The translations under genes were made by a program, and so were the position numbers. The notes under the pieces are model-generated. The model was not told where the DNA came from. It did no database searches and was given only the letters and a program-made list of their open reading frames with translations. This document shows positions 45,345-58,600 of a stretch of DNA of 64,000 nucleotides, piece by piece. Each line of letters opens with the position of its first letter. Position 1 is the stretch's first letter. This DNA is from Flavobacterium jejuense (GTDB lineage: Bacteria; Bacteroidota; Bacteroidia; Flavobacteriales; Flavobacteriaceae), in assembly GCF_006491595.2 (NCBI RefSeq), contig NZ_VEVQ02000020.1, forward strand, positions 1 through 64,000, read 5' to 3'.

Positions 45345-48300
45345 ATGAATACTTTAAAATTTAAAATACTTTTAAGTGCTGTTTGTTTTATTCTAACAAG
45401 TAGTTTGTTTGCGCAATTATATGAAGATTTTGAAGGATCTAGCTTTCCACCAGCTGGTTGGGCTGTTTTTGATAATGGCATTGGCTTAACACAATCTTGG
45501 AAATCAATATCTAATCAAGGTTATTTAGGAAGTAAAGCAGCGTACATACAAAAAGAAGGTGGAGGAATAGCTGAAGATTGGTTGGTAACTCCTTTAATTA
45601 ATATTAATGTAGATAAGGCTATAGCTTTTTACACAAAATTAACTCAACATGGGATATATGGGAGTGAATTTAGTATCCGAATTTCTACAGGATCTCAAAC
45701 TTCTGTCTCTGATTTTTCTACACTACAAACGTGGAATGAACCTCAATTAATGAATGGAGGAAGTCAAACTAGTTATATTCAAAAAGCTATAGATTTAACA
45801 AATTATACTGGTCAAAGTGTTTACATTGCTTTTGTTATGAAAAACAACAATGGTAATAGTTGGTTAATTGATAATATCAGTTTTGTTGATAGTTGTAGTG
45901 CTCCATCTCAGTTAAATTATTTAAATGTGAGTTCTACTTCAGCTTTTTTGAATTGGAATAATAATGGGATCGCTACTCAGTGGGAGGTAGAATTATTACC
46001 AGTTAATGCAACTACTAATGGTGTAGGAAATAATACAAATAGTAATCCATATTATGTTTCAGGCTTAATACCTTATGAAGAATATAAATTTTATGTTAGG
46101 TCTATTTGTCCAGATGGAATAGTGAAGAGTGCATGGATTGGTCCCAAAACGTTTAAGGCTTTACCTCCTTGTCCAAAGCCAAACCTTAGCAGTTTTCAGA
46201 TTAGTAATTATAATGGAAATTCTGCCAGTTTAAGTTGGAATGCAAACGATCCTTCTAGCCAAGTATCCTCATGGGAAGTTGTTGTTCAGCCTAATAATCT
46301 TGGTGTTCCAAATAACAATACAGGGACAATAGTAACGCAAACTAATTTTCAAATTACAAATTTAAGTCCTAATATTATTTATGAGGTTTACATTAGACCT
46401 ATTTGTAATGATCAAACTTCATCTTGGGTAGGTACAACAATAGTAAACAATAATACAGGAGGATGTACAGGTGAATTTAACTCGGCGGTGTACGTATCAA
46501 ACTTATTTAAAAACTTATTAAATCATTTAAGGCAAAAGGTTAATAATAATGAGCCAATTGTAGATTACACATGTCCTGAGCTAACATTATTATCCCAATA
46601 CATTATAGATCCTAATCCAAAAATATACAACTTTAATGCTACAGATTTTTCTTTCTCATTTCATCCAACAATTCCAGGAAATACACCAGATGTAACTATA
46701 AATAATTGGCAAACTTCTGATGATCCAATAATAAATAGTATAACCATTGACAAGAATTTTGTTAATGCCACAAGTTATACTTATCTTTTAAATCAAATCA
46801 AATTATCAAATAATAACCTAATTTCAAATGCAAGGGTAAAACATATTAATTTTTGTACAAGATGTGTTGTAGGTGAAATAGAACCTAATTCTGATCTATG
46901 CATAAACGAGTCTATTAATTTCTCATTTAATACTATTGAAACGGGTTTAGATTATAACTGGACTTTTTATGACTTAGACGGAACCACTGTTTTGTTCACT
47001 TCCAATGTAGCCAATCCTACAATCAATTATATTGTAGAAGGTTCTTATAAAGTTAAACTAACAGTAGAGAAAAGTGATAACAAGAAATGTACTGGCGAGT
47101 ATTTAAGTACATATTACATAAATGATTGTGAAAACATCCAATCATGTACAGTAACAAATCCTAATTCAAAAGTAGTTAAAAACTTAGTAATAGCCTTAGT
47201 TAATAAACTAGCATCTCTTCCGTCTGGTACAGTAACATCAGGTTTTACTTGTCAAGAATTAACGGATTTAGCTCCTTACATTACTGACACTAATCCAGCC
47301 ATCTATAATTTTTCATACATCAATGACATCATTAGATTTTCTTTTGCTAATCATGGGATTAGCTTAGATGTTTCATTAATAATACCTCAATCTGAATTAC
47401 CAATTCAGGACATAGTATTAAGTAATTACTATTCTTTTGAAAACGAATTTTATCCTGATGTGAAAGGGATTTCAGGACAGTTTTACAATGGAGATGAAAC
47501 TTTTATTAGACATATAGATTTTTGTCCATCAGATACAATTAATTGTGAAAGACACATCGCAATCGTAGTAGACGAATCTGGTTCTATAGATGAAAAAGAA
47601 GCAAGAAAAATTAGAACACAATTAAAATCTTTTGTTACCAAACAACTTGAAGATAATACACATGGAACTAACGTACGTATTTCGTTAATTGGTTTATCAG
47701 ATTCTGATACGGATACTAGAACTAATACAACTATTCCAAATAACGGAAATAATGTTATTTTAAATGAAATTATAACAGCTAATAACTTAGGTCTATACTT
47801 AAACTGGATTAACGGTTACAGAACAAACAGAGTAAGCCCAAATTCTGATTATTGGAATAGTGGTTTAAATAAAGCTTTAGAAATAAATCCAGACTTCGTT
47901 ATTTTAATTACTGATGGTTGCCAAACAGCTATTCCTAAAGCAAATCAAGCTAGCTTATTTAATACCATGAAAAAATTCAACAATAACTATGGTGCTGGAA
48001 CAACACCAGATGGAAAACCTCATTTATTTGTTGTAGGTATTGAAGATGGTTTTTATGTAGATAATGATGCTTCTTCTTCAGCTAGAAAATCGATTTTAAC
48101 CAAAGAAGAAGATCCTAATTTAAACCCTGAGCTTAGTAGAACTTCTAGTACAACAGCTAGAGTATCTTCATTCTTAAGAACATCGTTAAAATATTTAATG
48201 GCATATGGGAATACAGATTTTCCTTCAAATGACAAATACAGCTTCTTAGCAGATTATTATGGAGCAAATGATTTTAATTTCTTTTATGATGAACCTAATT

Positions 48301-48911
48301 ATCTTTCAAATGGTTTAATTGCTAAAAGTGTATCTATTGTAAATGGTGAAACAGATTTATACATTCCTGTTGGAATGAGCTGTGGTCCTTATAAACCACT
48401 TGAAGGATGTAATGATTGTTTGAATTTTAAACCAGAAAGTGGAAAAAAATACATTATCAGTGCTTGGGTAAAAGAAGAAATTAACAAACAAGTTGTTAGC
48501 TATACAAACCCTACTATTCAAATTAAATATTTAGACAATTCAGATCCAAAAATAGAAATTGGAACTGAAGATTGTATTCCTAGTGGCGATATAATAGATG
48601 GATGGCAAAGAATATTTAAACAAATTACTATTCCAGAAAATACAGCTTATATTCAAATTGCTTTAACGAATAACAGCACTAGTATTCCTGTTTATTTTGA
48701 TGATGTTCGTATTCATCCAATGGACGGAAGCATGAAGTCATTTGTATATGATCCAGAAACATTTCGACTAATGGCCGAATTAGATGAAAACAATTATTCA
48801 ACTTTTTATGAATATGATAAAGAAGGTGGTTTAGTTCGTGTTAAAAAAGAAACTTCTAGAGGGGTTAAAACCATTCAAGAAACAAGATCTGGAAACGTTA
48901 TAAAACAATAA
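45345..48911 (+). CDS. Secreted multidomain protein with MAM-like, Fn3, VWA and RHS-type end
   Basis: 1188 residues. Signal peptide (1-24); choice-of-anchor J/MAM-like domain (about 25-185: YEDFEGSSFPPAGWAVFDNG ... DWLVTPLIN); two fibronectin type III domains (about 188-370); a PKD-like domain (about 520-590); a von Willebrand A domain (about 730-950) with MIDAS start VVDESGSID; a carbohydrate-binding-like sandwich (about 1000-1120); and an RHS-type end MKSFVYDPETFRLMAELDEN with STFYEYDKEGGLVRVKKE. The end normally belongs to the preceding type of shell protein. The domain mix suggests surface adhesion or target contact. It lies 10 bp behind the 1885-residue gene and 2 bp before the next. Confidence 0.82.
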   Translation: MNTLKFKILLSAVCFILTSSLFAQLYEDFEGSSFPPAGWAVFDNGIGLTQSWKSISNQGYLGSKAAYIQKEGGGIAEDWLVTPLININVDKAIAFYTKLTQHGIYGSEFSIRISTGSQTSVSDFSTLQTWNEPQLMNGGSQTSYIQKAIDLTNYTGQSVYIAFVMKNNNGNSWLIDNISFVDSCSAPSQLNYLNVSSTSAFLNWNNNGIATQWEVELLPVNATTNGVGNNTNSNPYYVSGLIPYEEYKFYVRSICPDGIVKSAWIGPKTFKALPPCPKPNLSSFQISNYNGNSASLSWNANDPSSQVSSWEVVVQPNNLGVPNNNTGTIVTQTNFQITNLSPNIIYEVYIRPICNDQTSSWVGTTIVNNNTGGCTGEFNSAVYVSNLFKNLLNHLRQKVNNNEPIVDYTCPELTLLSQYIIDPNPKIYNFNATDFSFSFHPTIPGNTPDVTINNWQTSDDPIINSITIDKNFVNATSYTYLLNQIKLSNNNLISNARVKHINFCTRCVVGEIEPNSDLCINESINFSFNTIETGLDYNWTFYDLDGTTVLFTSNVANPTINYIVEGSYKVKLTVEKSDNKKCTGEYLSTYYINDCENIQSCTVTNPNSKVVKNLVIALVNKLASLPSGTVTSGFTCQELTDLAPYITDTNPAIYNFSYINDIIRFSFANHGISLDVSLIIPQSELPIQDIVLSNYYSFENEFYPDVKGISGQFYNGDETFIRHIDFCPSDTINCERHIAIVVDESGSIDEKEARKIRTQLKSFVTKQLEDNTHGTNVRISLIGLSDSDTDTRTNTTIPNNGNNVILNEIITANNLGLYLNWINGYRTNRVSPNSDYWNSGLNKALEINPDFVILITDGCQTAIPKANQASLFNTMKKFNNNYGAGTTPDGKPHLFVVGIEDGFYVDNDASSSARKSILTKEEDPNLNPELSRTSSTTARVSSFLRTSLKYLMAYGNTDFPSNDKYSFLADYYGANDFNFFYDEPNYLSNGLIAKSVSIVNGETDLYIPVGMSCGPYKPLEGCNDCLNFKPESGKKYIISAWVKEEINKQVVSYTNPTIQIKYLDNSDPKIEIGTEDCIPSGDIIDGWQRIFKQITIPENTAYIQIALTNNSTSIPVYFDDVRIHPMDGSMKSFVYDPETFRLMAELDENNYSTFYEYDKEGGLVRVKKETSRGVKTIQETRSGNVIKQ

Positions 48912-48913
48912 TA

Positions 48914-49624
48914 ATGAAGAAAATCTTAACTCTATTTTTAATAACGTTTACTTCCGTTTTTATAAACGCTCAAAATGCTGAAGAGGTATTAAATAAATTG
49001 AATGTTGTTTATTCTGAGAATAGTCCATTACAATTTGAAACGAAATATAACCTTTATAAGAATAAGTCTTCTAAACAGATTTATGAAACTTATAATGGTG
49101 TTTTTAAAAAGAATGAAAAAAACGAAATCTATCAAAAAATAGATAAAACCGAATTTATTTGGAATAAAAAAATGTGTTTAAGCATTTTTCACCCTGATGA
49201 ATTAATGATGCTTTCTTTTTCGCAACCTATTTCAACGGAACAATTTGATTTGAAAAAATTACTAGAAATATGTTCAATAAAAAGCTTTATCAATAAAGGA
49301 AAGTTTTGGGAATTAATAATTGAAAACAAACCCTTTTCTGGATTAGAATATTCCAAAATTGTAATTCAGATTAATAAAAATTATTTTATCCAAAAGCAAT
49401 TGTTTTATTATAATACATCAATTAATTTCTCAAAAGATTTTAATAAGCAAGATTTAGATTTACCTGTTTTAGAGATTGTTTATTCAAATTTTAATCGAAA
49501 TAAAATAGAGAATAGTTTTTTTGATTTTTCAAAATACATTGTTGAATCTAAAAACGGAATACAACCTTCTAAAGCATATTCAAATTATGTTTTAGAAGAT
49601 CAAAGAGAAATTACATTAAAATAA
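48914..49624 (+). CDS. Secreted protein of unknown function in RHS gene run
   Basis: 236 residues, signal peptide 1-19 (ending INAQ). The remainder is a beta-rich domain with repeated aromatic/charged strands (PLQFETKYNLYKNKSSKQIY, NGVFKKNEKNEIYQKIDKTE) and could be a LolA-like half-barrel, but no motif settles it. Starts 2 bp after the VWA protein and ends 17 bp before the giant RHS gene, so it is co-transcribed with both. Confidence 0.7.
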   Translation: MKKILTLFLITFTSVFINAQNAEEVLNKLNVVYSENSPLQFETKYNLYKNKSSKQIYETYNGVFKKNEKNEIYQKIDKTEFIWNKKMCLSIFHPDELMMLSFSQPISTEQFDLKKLLEICSIKSFINKGKFWELIIENKPFSGLEYSKIVIQINKNYFIQKQLFYYNTSINFSKDFNKQDLDLPVLEIVYSNFNRNKIENSFFDFSKYIVESKNGIQPSKAYSNYVLEDQREITLK

Positions 49625-49641
49625 AAATATAGGTATACAAA

Positions 49642-52600
49642 ATGGGAAAGTTAAATACTATTTTTAAAGTACTAATTTTATTAGTCACATTATTGGGTTA
49701 TTCGCAAAAAGAGATTACTAATTCAGCGATATTGACTGGTAATGCAATAATAAACAACGGGAACATAAACTTATCTGTTAGTGACCCTTTATTTAATCAA
49801 TTAAGCAATAATAACGCTAATTTTAAATCAGTTGACCCTGCTGTATATCTGCATTTTGGATATCAAGAGGAGGTTCAAAACAGTTTAAAATATCAGGCGA
49901 TTTATTATAGTGAAATAAGTTATTCTATTTTTAATACTGTTGTAGTATCTTCTGGACAATCACAAGGGACTACTCCTTTAACTGGAACATTAAAGATATA
50001 TCATAACAATATTACTAATGATTATAAGTTAAAAGATTATGCAGTAGTTAAATTCCCAGGAATTCATAAATCTGATTTAACAATCACAAGTGTTAAATAT
50101 TATGATTTTAACAATGCTGTTATTACAAATTTTGATCAGTCAAAAAATTCTACCTATGTAAAATTATCTTTTGAAACGGAGAGATATTATAATATTGCCA
50201 GTACAAAATTAAACTTGACGCATTCCCTTATTAAATATAACGGAACTGTGGAAAATAATTTAGGATACATTGCAGAATCAAATAACGAAGAAGAACTTGA
50301 AATTTCTTGGTCGATTGAGAACAATGGTAATAAACCAGTTGAGTATGAACTAGAATGGACTTGGGTTGATAATTATGCTGATGTCTATACTAATGAGCTC
50401 TCCAAAGAAGATATCGATTTAACAGAATCTGACTTTCAAAGAAATAGTACAAGAGTTCAAACGAAAGATACTAAGTATAGAATTCCATTGATTTTTAACA
50501 AAGGGTATCTAATATATAGAGTTAGACCTGTAGGCCGTTTTTTAAACAATATAAACAAAGTGTATTACGGGAGTTGGACAACTGATAGTTCAACAACAAC
50601 TTACACAACCGTAGATGATTGGCCAAATGTTTTAAAAATTAATCTACCTCATGAAAATGGCTCTAAAAACTGGCAATATCAAGCTAGCTATGCAGAAGAC
50701 GGAAAAAAGAAAGATGTAGTTAGTTATTTTGATGGTAGCTTAAGAAATAGACAAACAGTTACTAAAGTAAATACCGATAATCAAACAATAGTTGGTGAAG
50801 TAATTTATGACAATCAAGGAAGACCTGCTATTGAAATATTACCTACACCAATAGGTACTTCTGGAATTAGTTATTTTGAAATGTTGAACAGAAACATGAC
50901 TGGTACAACATATTCTCATAATGATTTTGACTGGGATGATCCTACTATTAATGTTTGTATTCCTGAATCTATTGAAGGTATGTCACCTTTTTCAGGAGCA
51001 AGTAAATATTATTCTCAAAATAACGATCAGTTAAATAATTATCAAGATTTTGTTCCAGATGCAGAACTATATCCATTTTCGCAAATAGAATATACTCCAG
51101 ATAATACTGGTAGAATAAGAAGAAAAGGAGGTGTTGGTGAAACACATCAAATAGGAAAAGGACATGAAATGAATTACTTCTACTCTCAAGCAAAACAAGA
51201 AGAATTAAATAGATTGTTTGGCTATAAAGTAGGAGATTTTAAGAGATATAAAAAAAATGTTGTGGTTGATCCTAACGGACAAGTTAGCATCAGCTATATA
51301 GACCCGCAGGGAAGAACCATTGCAACAGCTTTGACAGGAGAAAGTCCAGCGAATTTAGATCAACTAGATGGTGTGTTGGATGGTGAGTTAACGGTAAATA
51401 TTTTAAGTGATAATGTTTTATATGCTTCAGGATTAAATGGAGTGTTAAACGATGGTTTTCGTTTAAATACGCAAGTAGATGTTGTAAAAGAAGGAACACT
51501 TGAATTTGAGTACAGTTTTGCAAATGCGCTAAGTGCTTTTGTTTCAGACTGTTCAGATTCTTATCCTTTTGTTTATGATTGGTCAGTTAGTCTTTTAGAT
51601 GATTGTGCTACAGAACGATTTGTTGGTAGCGGAACAGATTTAGCAACTGAAATCGATAATGATTTTAGCACACAACTAGATTCTGAAAGCTTAAAAGTAG
51701 GAACCTATACTTTAAACAAAACGCTAAAAATCAATCAAGCCAAGTTAGACGAATATACAGACCAGTATATGGCTAAAATTACTGATGTTAATGGAGGTTG
51801 TTACCCAAATATTTCTTTTGATACAGGTGCAAGTATTGAAGACTGTAACGTGTCTTGTTTAAGTTGCGAATTATCTTTAGGAGAAAGGTATTTGACACCT
51901 TCATCCTATGCAACTTTTGAAGGGTTAATTCCAATAATACCTTATGATCCAAACAATTCAGATTGGGATTCATATGAGGATTATTTAGCTTCTCCACAGT
52001 ATGCTGCACAATTCATTCTAGGAGATGTAAGTTTAAGATATCCTTTCATACAAGAAATGCGCAATCAATATGTTATTGAAAATTTAGATATACTTTTTCC
52101 TGATAATGCTTTTAGCTATATTGGAGGAAGTGTAACTCCCACTTCTCCTGAAATAATTCTTGCAGAGTCACAATTGCAAAATGAATTCGATCAATTGTTA
52201 GATACTTGTAGAAATTTATGTAATCAACCTTATGATACTTGTAATATTAGTTATGAAGTATTACTAGGAGATGTAAGTCCTACAGGACAGTATGGAGCTG
52301 TTGATTCTTCATCAGATGATGACGAGGAAGAAGATGACTCAAATGATCCTGACCCAGATCCTTCAACAACACCTACTACTAATTTCGAATCATTAAGTGT
52401 TTTTGATGAATATAATGGTTTAGTTTATGGAGGAGTAAATTCATCAACTGGTCTTACAAACTTTAGCTGGAGAAATCCTGACCCCTTCGTTCCTTATGCT
52501 GATGCATTTGGCACTCTGGCAACTATTGAAGTTATTAAAATAGATGAAAACATTTACGATCCTGCTATATTAATTGATTCTCCATTAACTGACGTAACAG

Positions 52601-55600
52601 GTTTAACATTTCTTAACGGCGATGAAGAAAATACCAAATTTTATGTTTTACCACAATATTTGGCGAATGTTGATGATTTCTTAAATAATTGGGAACCTTC
52701 TTGGGCAAATTCTTTAATTCAATACCATCCAGAATATCAATATTATAAGTATTTTAAAGAATTATGTGAGAAAAAATTTAATGGACTTAATTCAGATACA
52801 TTTGATCAAAGTTTATTAGAAATTGAGGATTATGATAGTAGTGTTATTTCAGATATTTTAAATATAGTTGATGATCCTTATTATAATTTCTCAACATATT
52901 CATTTGAATCTCCTATACCAAATGTAACTCCCACAATTACAACTTTTGATTTAAGAAAAAGTATATTAGAAGAAACTCTAAATGAAAACTATGACGGTTT
53001 TAAGTTGAATGTTAATGGAACAGAATATCCAATGCATATGCTTGCGGTAGCTTATTATACAGTTATGTTTAGTAATGGATTAGCACCTAATAGTCAATTT
53101 GGAGATTTTTTAAATTCTTCAACTGTAAAAACACCACAACAATTATTAGATTTCATTAATAACCCAATTAATCAAATAAGTGCTTATCAAAAAAATAGAA
53201 TTTGGGAAACCTTTAGAAATTATTATACAAGTACAAAAGAAAAAACTAAAACTGTATTTTCTCACATTTATGCATTAAGAAGAAATGGCTATAATGCTTG
53301 TATGGGTGACCCAGAATTTACAGATACATTCTATACCTTGTTTAAAAAACAAACAGCAAGTTACCCTGATTTGCTTGTTGCGATGGATAATGCATTAAAC
53401 CCTTCTAATGTTGTTACCAATAATAATGATAAATTCACTAATCCTGTTTGCGATAATAACTCATTACAATATTATAAAGACAAGGAAAAACGTTTTGTTT
53501 CTGCTGATTATGGTTTTGATTCTGGCATTCCTGATGCAATTGTAGGTGCAAGTGCTACTCTAGATGCAGATTCGGCAATGTTTTTAGAAACAGGGAAATG
53601 TCCTTTATTAATAGATATAGAAAATGTCCTAAATGGTTTAATTGATCAAAGTCTAAGAGAGAATGGTACTCTGACTATTTCTACGACTGATCAACTACAA
53701 TTATCAAGTATGCCTTATTTATCACCAGATCTATATATAGCTCTTGGTGGTAACACAGATTTTCCTAATGGAGTTGAATATATTACAGCTGGTCAAGTGA
53801 CTAATTCACAACAATGGGAAGTAAAGATTGGAAATTCTAGTGCAATACAATTAGAAATAATACCTTCGGGTAATTTTACTAATCCATGTCTAGACAGTAA
53901 TGCTTTACCTTTGATTTGGACAAATTATGGTCAAGGATTTACCATTACTAAATTTAAAAATATTTACTATGTACCAGGAACAACTACTCCATTTGAATTC
54001 AGAATTATAGCAGAAATTACAAGATTAGGAGGGCAAACATTAGATCCAAACTGTCCTAAAGAAGAAATAATAATTAAAGGTTTCACAACTGCCGCAATAG
54101 GAAATTGTCAGTTTGATTCACCTGATAATCCAGGATTAAGCACAAATGCAGAAACGGAATCAGGTTCTGGTTGTTACAATAAAACACGTTTTGAAAAAGG
54201 ATTAGTACGTTTGATGAATGAGTTAAGAGGAAATGTAGCAAACAATAATTTAACAAACTTTGGAAACCTAAATACAACTCTACCAGGCATTTCATTAATT
54301 CAAGCAACTACAGCTGTTGATACTTATGGATATGGACAAGGTATACTTCCTGAATTACTAAACGATACTAATTTAGAAGGTATCTGGGTTTATAATGGAA
54401 ATGGTAGCTATAGTATTATAATTGGTGGATTGCCTATTTTTAATTTAAATACTCCAATCGATTTAGTAACTGATGCTAAAAAAATAACTAGTATTCAAAT
54501 ATCAGATCAATTAGATAATAATGGTAATTTAATTATTACATTATACTATTTAAAATTAGATGGAACTATAGAATCAATATCAGGCACAATAACAAATATC
54601 GACTTTGGTTGTAAATGTACAGAAAGAGTATATAGTTATGAAGGAACTGATATTATTTCTGTGAAAGGATTTTTTGGTAAATTATTAAATAAAGTACATA
54701 CTACTTTTATTCAGGGGCAAACAATAAACGATGGTTATTTATATGGAGACCCAAACATAATAGGAATTCAAAGTTTTATACCTTCTGCACAAGGAATTTA
54801 TGGATTTGAAAGTCAATGGGAAGATAACCAGGGAAATATAGTACTTGGTATGCATTTTTATTTGGATAAAGGGAGAAATTGCCCTATTACAATTCCTTAT
54901 TACTCTCAGCCTAAAAAATGTGATGGAATTTTGCACCCAAATGTTTTTGAAGCTATTCAAAATGCTCCTCATGCAGCATTTGGATTGTCTCTTGTAGACA
55001 TACTAAATGTTGAAAATAATGGTAATTTCTCATTTTCTGTAGCTTTTACTCATTCTGAATATCCATATTTTGATGATAATTGTAAAAAAATAGTAAAAAA
55101 GGGAGGGAATACTTATGTAACAGGAACAGGGACATGCGCTATTACCAGTTGTAAAGAACTAGTCTCTGCCTCAAGTGGCCTTCAAGATGTTTTAAATAAT
55201 TTAATTCAAACATATGTTAGTCAAGGTTTAGTTCCAAACGGAACAAATCCAAATAATTACGCAAACTTAACACAGTATATTTCAAATGCTGGAACAGGAG
55301 TGTATAACTTCTTTGCTTCTAATACAGAAAATGGATGCCAATTAGGATTCAATTTTTCTGAAATAGGTACATGTAAAGTATTGTTTTCAATACCTGAATT
55401 TACTTTGGCGGAAGTTGCTAATTATAGTATCACAAATTTAGAATTTAATGAGCATTTAAATGCTTTTACAGCTAATGTCTCTGATGGTAAAAAGATTAAT
55501 GTAATAGCTAATGGGACTATTTCTTGTCTAAGCATTGATGCATGTTATAGTGATGTCATTATTCCATGTGAGACATGTATCCCTACAGCCGTTGAACCTG

Positions 55601-58600
55601 TAGATTGCGCTTCTGAATGGGATGAGTTTCTATCTAATTTTTATAACGAAGTTACAGGGTCTGCTAATCCTTTTTCAGATCCAAAAGTAGCTGTCTTGCC
55701 TTTACTCGTTAAAATATTTCCTAATGAAATAGACGAAGATTTAAGCGATGGTATAACACAAACAGAGCTTCAAAAAGCATATAAATTATTCTGTGAAGCA
55801 AATTATAGTTATATCGCAAAAGATTATATACATTATTTAGCTAGTTTTAATTTACTTGACGGTGTCGCAAATGTGTATCCTGATCCTTTTAGAAGTAATA
55901 ATGTTTCTGATGTACAGAATCCTTTATTTATAACATTAGGAGAATTTGGTGCTTCCAAATTAAACTACGGATATGCAGCTACTAAAGATGCAATAGACGA
56001 ATATGTTGCTTATGTTACTACTCAAGCATCTAGTTTATTTCCTGTTAACACATTAAGATGGATAGAGTATATAGACCAAGTGTATACAATAGAAAATCAA
56101 GTTTGTCCACCTGCTCCATTAATACCTAATCTAACCATTGATAATATTCAAGTTTATACTCCTTGTGAAGTATTCAATGCAAATATTCAAGGAACTTATG
56201 AGTCCCAATTACTAGAGGCTCTTTTTGAAGAAAAAAGACAAAACTTCAGAACCGAATATATAAAACAAGCATTATATGATGCTGAAGAAACTTTTACAAA
56301 AAGAGGTTTTGATGGAGAATACCAATATACTTTATATTATTATGATCAATCGGGTAATTTAATACAAACAGTTCCCCCACAAGGCGTGCAAACATTACCT
56401 CAAACAAGCAATGTTGCCATAGATGCTATAAGAAATGATATTACTCCCGCTTTTACATTATTAGATGAAGCAAGTAATGGTAATACTGTTCCTAGTCATT
56501 CAATGCAAACAGAGTATAAATACAATTCTTTGAATCAGCTAGTTTGGCAAAAAACACCAGATGGAGGTGAAACTCGTTTTGCATATGATGCATTAGGAAG
56601 AATTGTGGCTTCTCAAAATGCGAAACAATTAAAAAATTCTACTGTTAATCAGACAGGTATTTTTAGTTACACTCGTTATGATCAACTAGGCAGAATTTTT
56701 GAAGCAGGTGAGTTTATTGCAAGTATTAACGATTATAAGATTGATGATACAGGTAAGTTATTGTATAATAATAATGATCCAATTGATATTGATTTTGATT
56801 CAACTAATAATTATAATGATAGTTTTCCAAGAAACATTGCTTCAAATTTCAAACAAGTTACCAAAACTATTTATGATCAAGCCTTTCAAGGAGCAGCATC
56901 TTTTTTTACAAACTATGGTTCAGATAATACTTTTAAAAGAGTAACTGCTGTGTTGTATTTTGATACTTATACAAATACAACACTTGACTCAGAATATGAC
57001 AATGCTATATTTTATGATTACGATGTTCATGGAAATGTAAAAGAACTAGTGCAACGTGTTAATGACACAGAATTAAATGAAGCACATAGAACTAAAAAAA
57101 TTGTATATGATTACGATCTAATTAGTGGTAATGTAAATAGTGTAACTTATCAACCAGATAATAAATTAGAGCAATTTGTACATAAATATACTTATGATGC
57201 AGATAACAGAATAACCGAGGTTTACACTAGTAAGGATAAAATAGTTTGGGAAAAAGAAGCGAATTATGAATATTATCAACATGGTCCTCTAGCTAGAACA
57301 GTAATAGGTGATAAAGAAGTGCAAGGTTTAGATTATATCTACACACTACAAGGCTGGTTAAAAACCGTAAACTCTGAAACAATCGGGAAAGATTACGATG
57401 CAGGTAAAGATGGCTTAAATGTAGCTCAAGATGCATTTGGTTTTGCTTTAAATTACTACAATGGAGACTACAAGTCACGATTCAATACAACTACTCCATT
57501 CAAGTTGTCAAAAGAAAATTCCTTAGAAGGCAACAGAGATCTTTATAATGGTAATATTAAGGAAATGGTTACTTCATTAATAGATGAAAACCAGAGTGCA
57601 CTCTCTACTCAATTTAACTATTATAAATATGACCAGTTGAATAGAATTAAGGCTATGGATTCTAAAAGTATTGTGGTTGATGCTAACGGTAACATTGCTG
57701 GTACGCCTACAAATTCTTATGCTAGTTCATATAGTTATTATAAGAATGGAAACTTAAAATCTTTAAAAAGACAAGTACCGCATGTGTCAGCTGACGGTGA
57801 TGTCACTTTGAAAGATATGGATGATTTTTCGTACAAATACAATACAGTAAAAGGGAATAATCAGCTAACAAAGCTGTTTGATGCAGCACCTAATTTATTT
57901 GGTAATGGTGTGGATATTAAAAATAACCTAGGTAGTTTGTATGATGTAAATGATAATTCAACCCACAACTATCAATATGATGAAATTGGTCAATTAACTA
58001 AAGACCTTTCAGAAGGATTAGATATTGAATGGAGAGTAGATGGAAAAGTTGATCGAGTTATAAAAACAGATGGTACAATTATTGAGTTCGATTATGACGG
58101 GCTTGGAAATCGTATTGCCAAAAGACATACGTCAAATGGACAAGTAACCACTACTTATTACCAAAGAGATGCTCAAGGGAATGTCATGGCTGTTTATGAA
58201 AATAAACCAATAGAGAGTACTACTTCTAATTCATTAGAAGAGAATCTTTATTTAAACAACTACAACATAGATTATGAAGATTCCAAGATAGCTAAAAATA
58301 TTTATGTATCAAACGATGGGAATCCTTCTGTAACAAGTGCTCCAAACGGTAATGTTACATTACAAGCTACCCAAACAATAACTTTAAAACCTGGATTTAA
58401 AGCAGAAAATGGAAGTAAATTCCTAGCAAAAATAACCACAGTAGATGACACTCCTATTCTTACTGAAGGAGAGTATGTGTTAAAAGAACATCATATTTAT
58501 GGAAGCAGTAGATTGGGTATTGAAAAATGGGATTTAGTTATTCCGGTTCCTAGTGTTTCAAAATTAGTTAGCAAAGCATTAGCCTTTACTCAAGAAGCTA

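Noticed and set aside
52300-52380. Acidic run and Asp/Pro repeats in the giant RHS protein as a frameshift or assembly error
   Set aside because: The frame stays open for thousands of codons on both sides and the run suits a linker.
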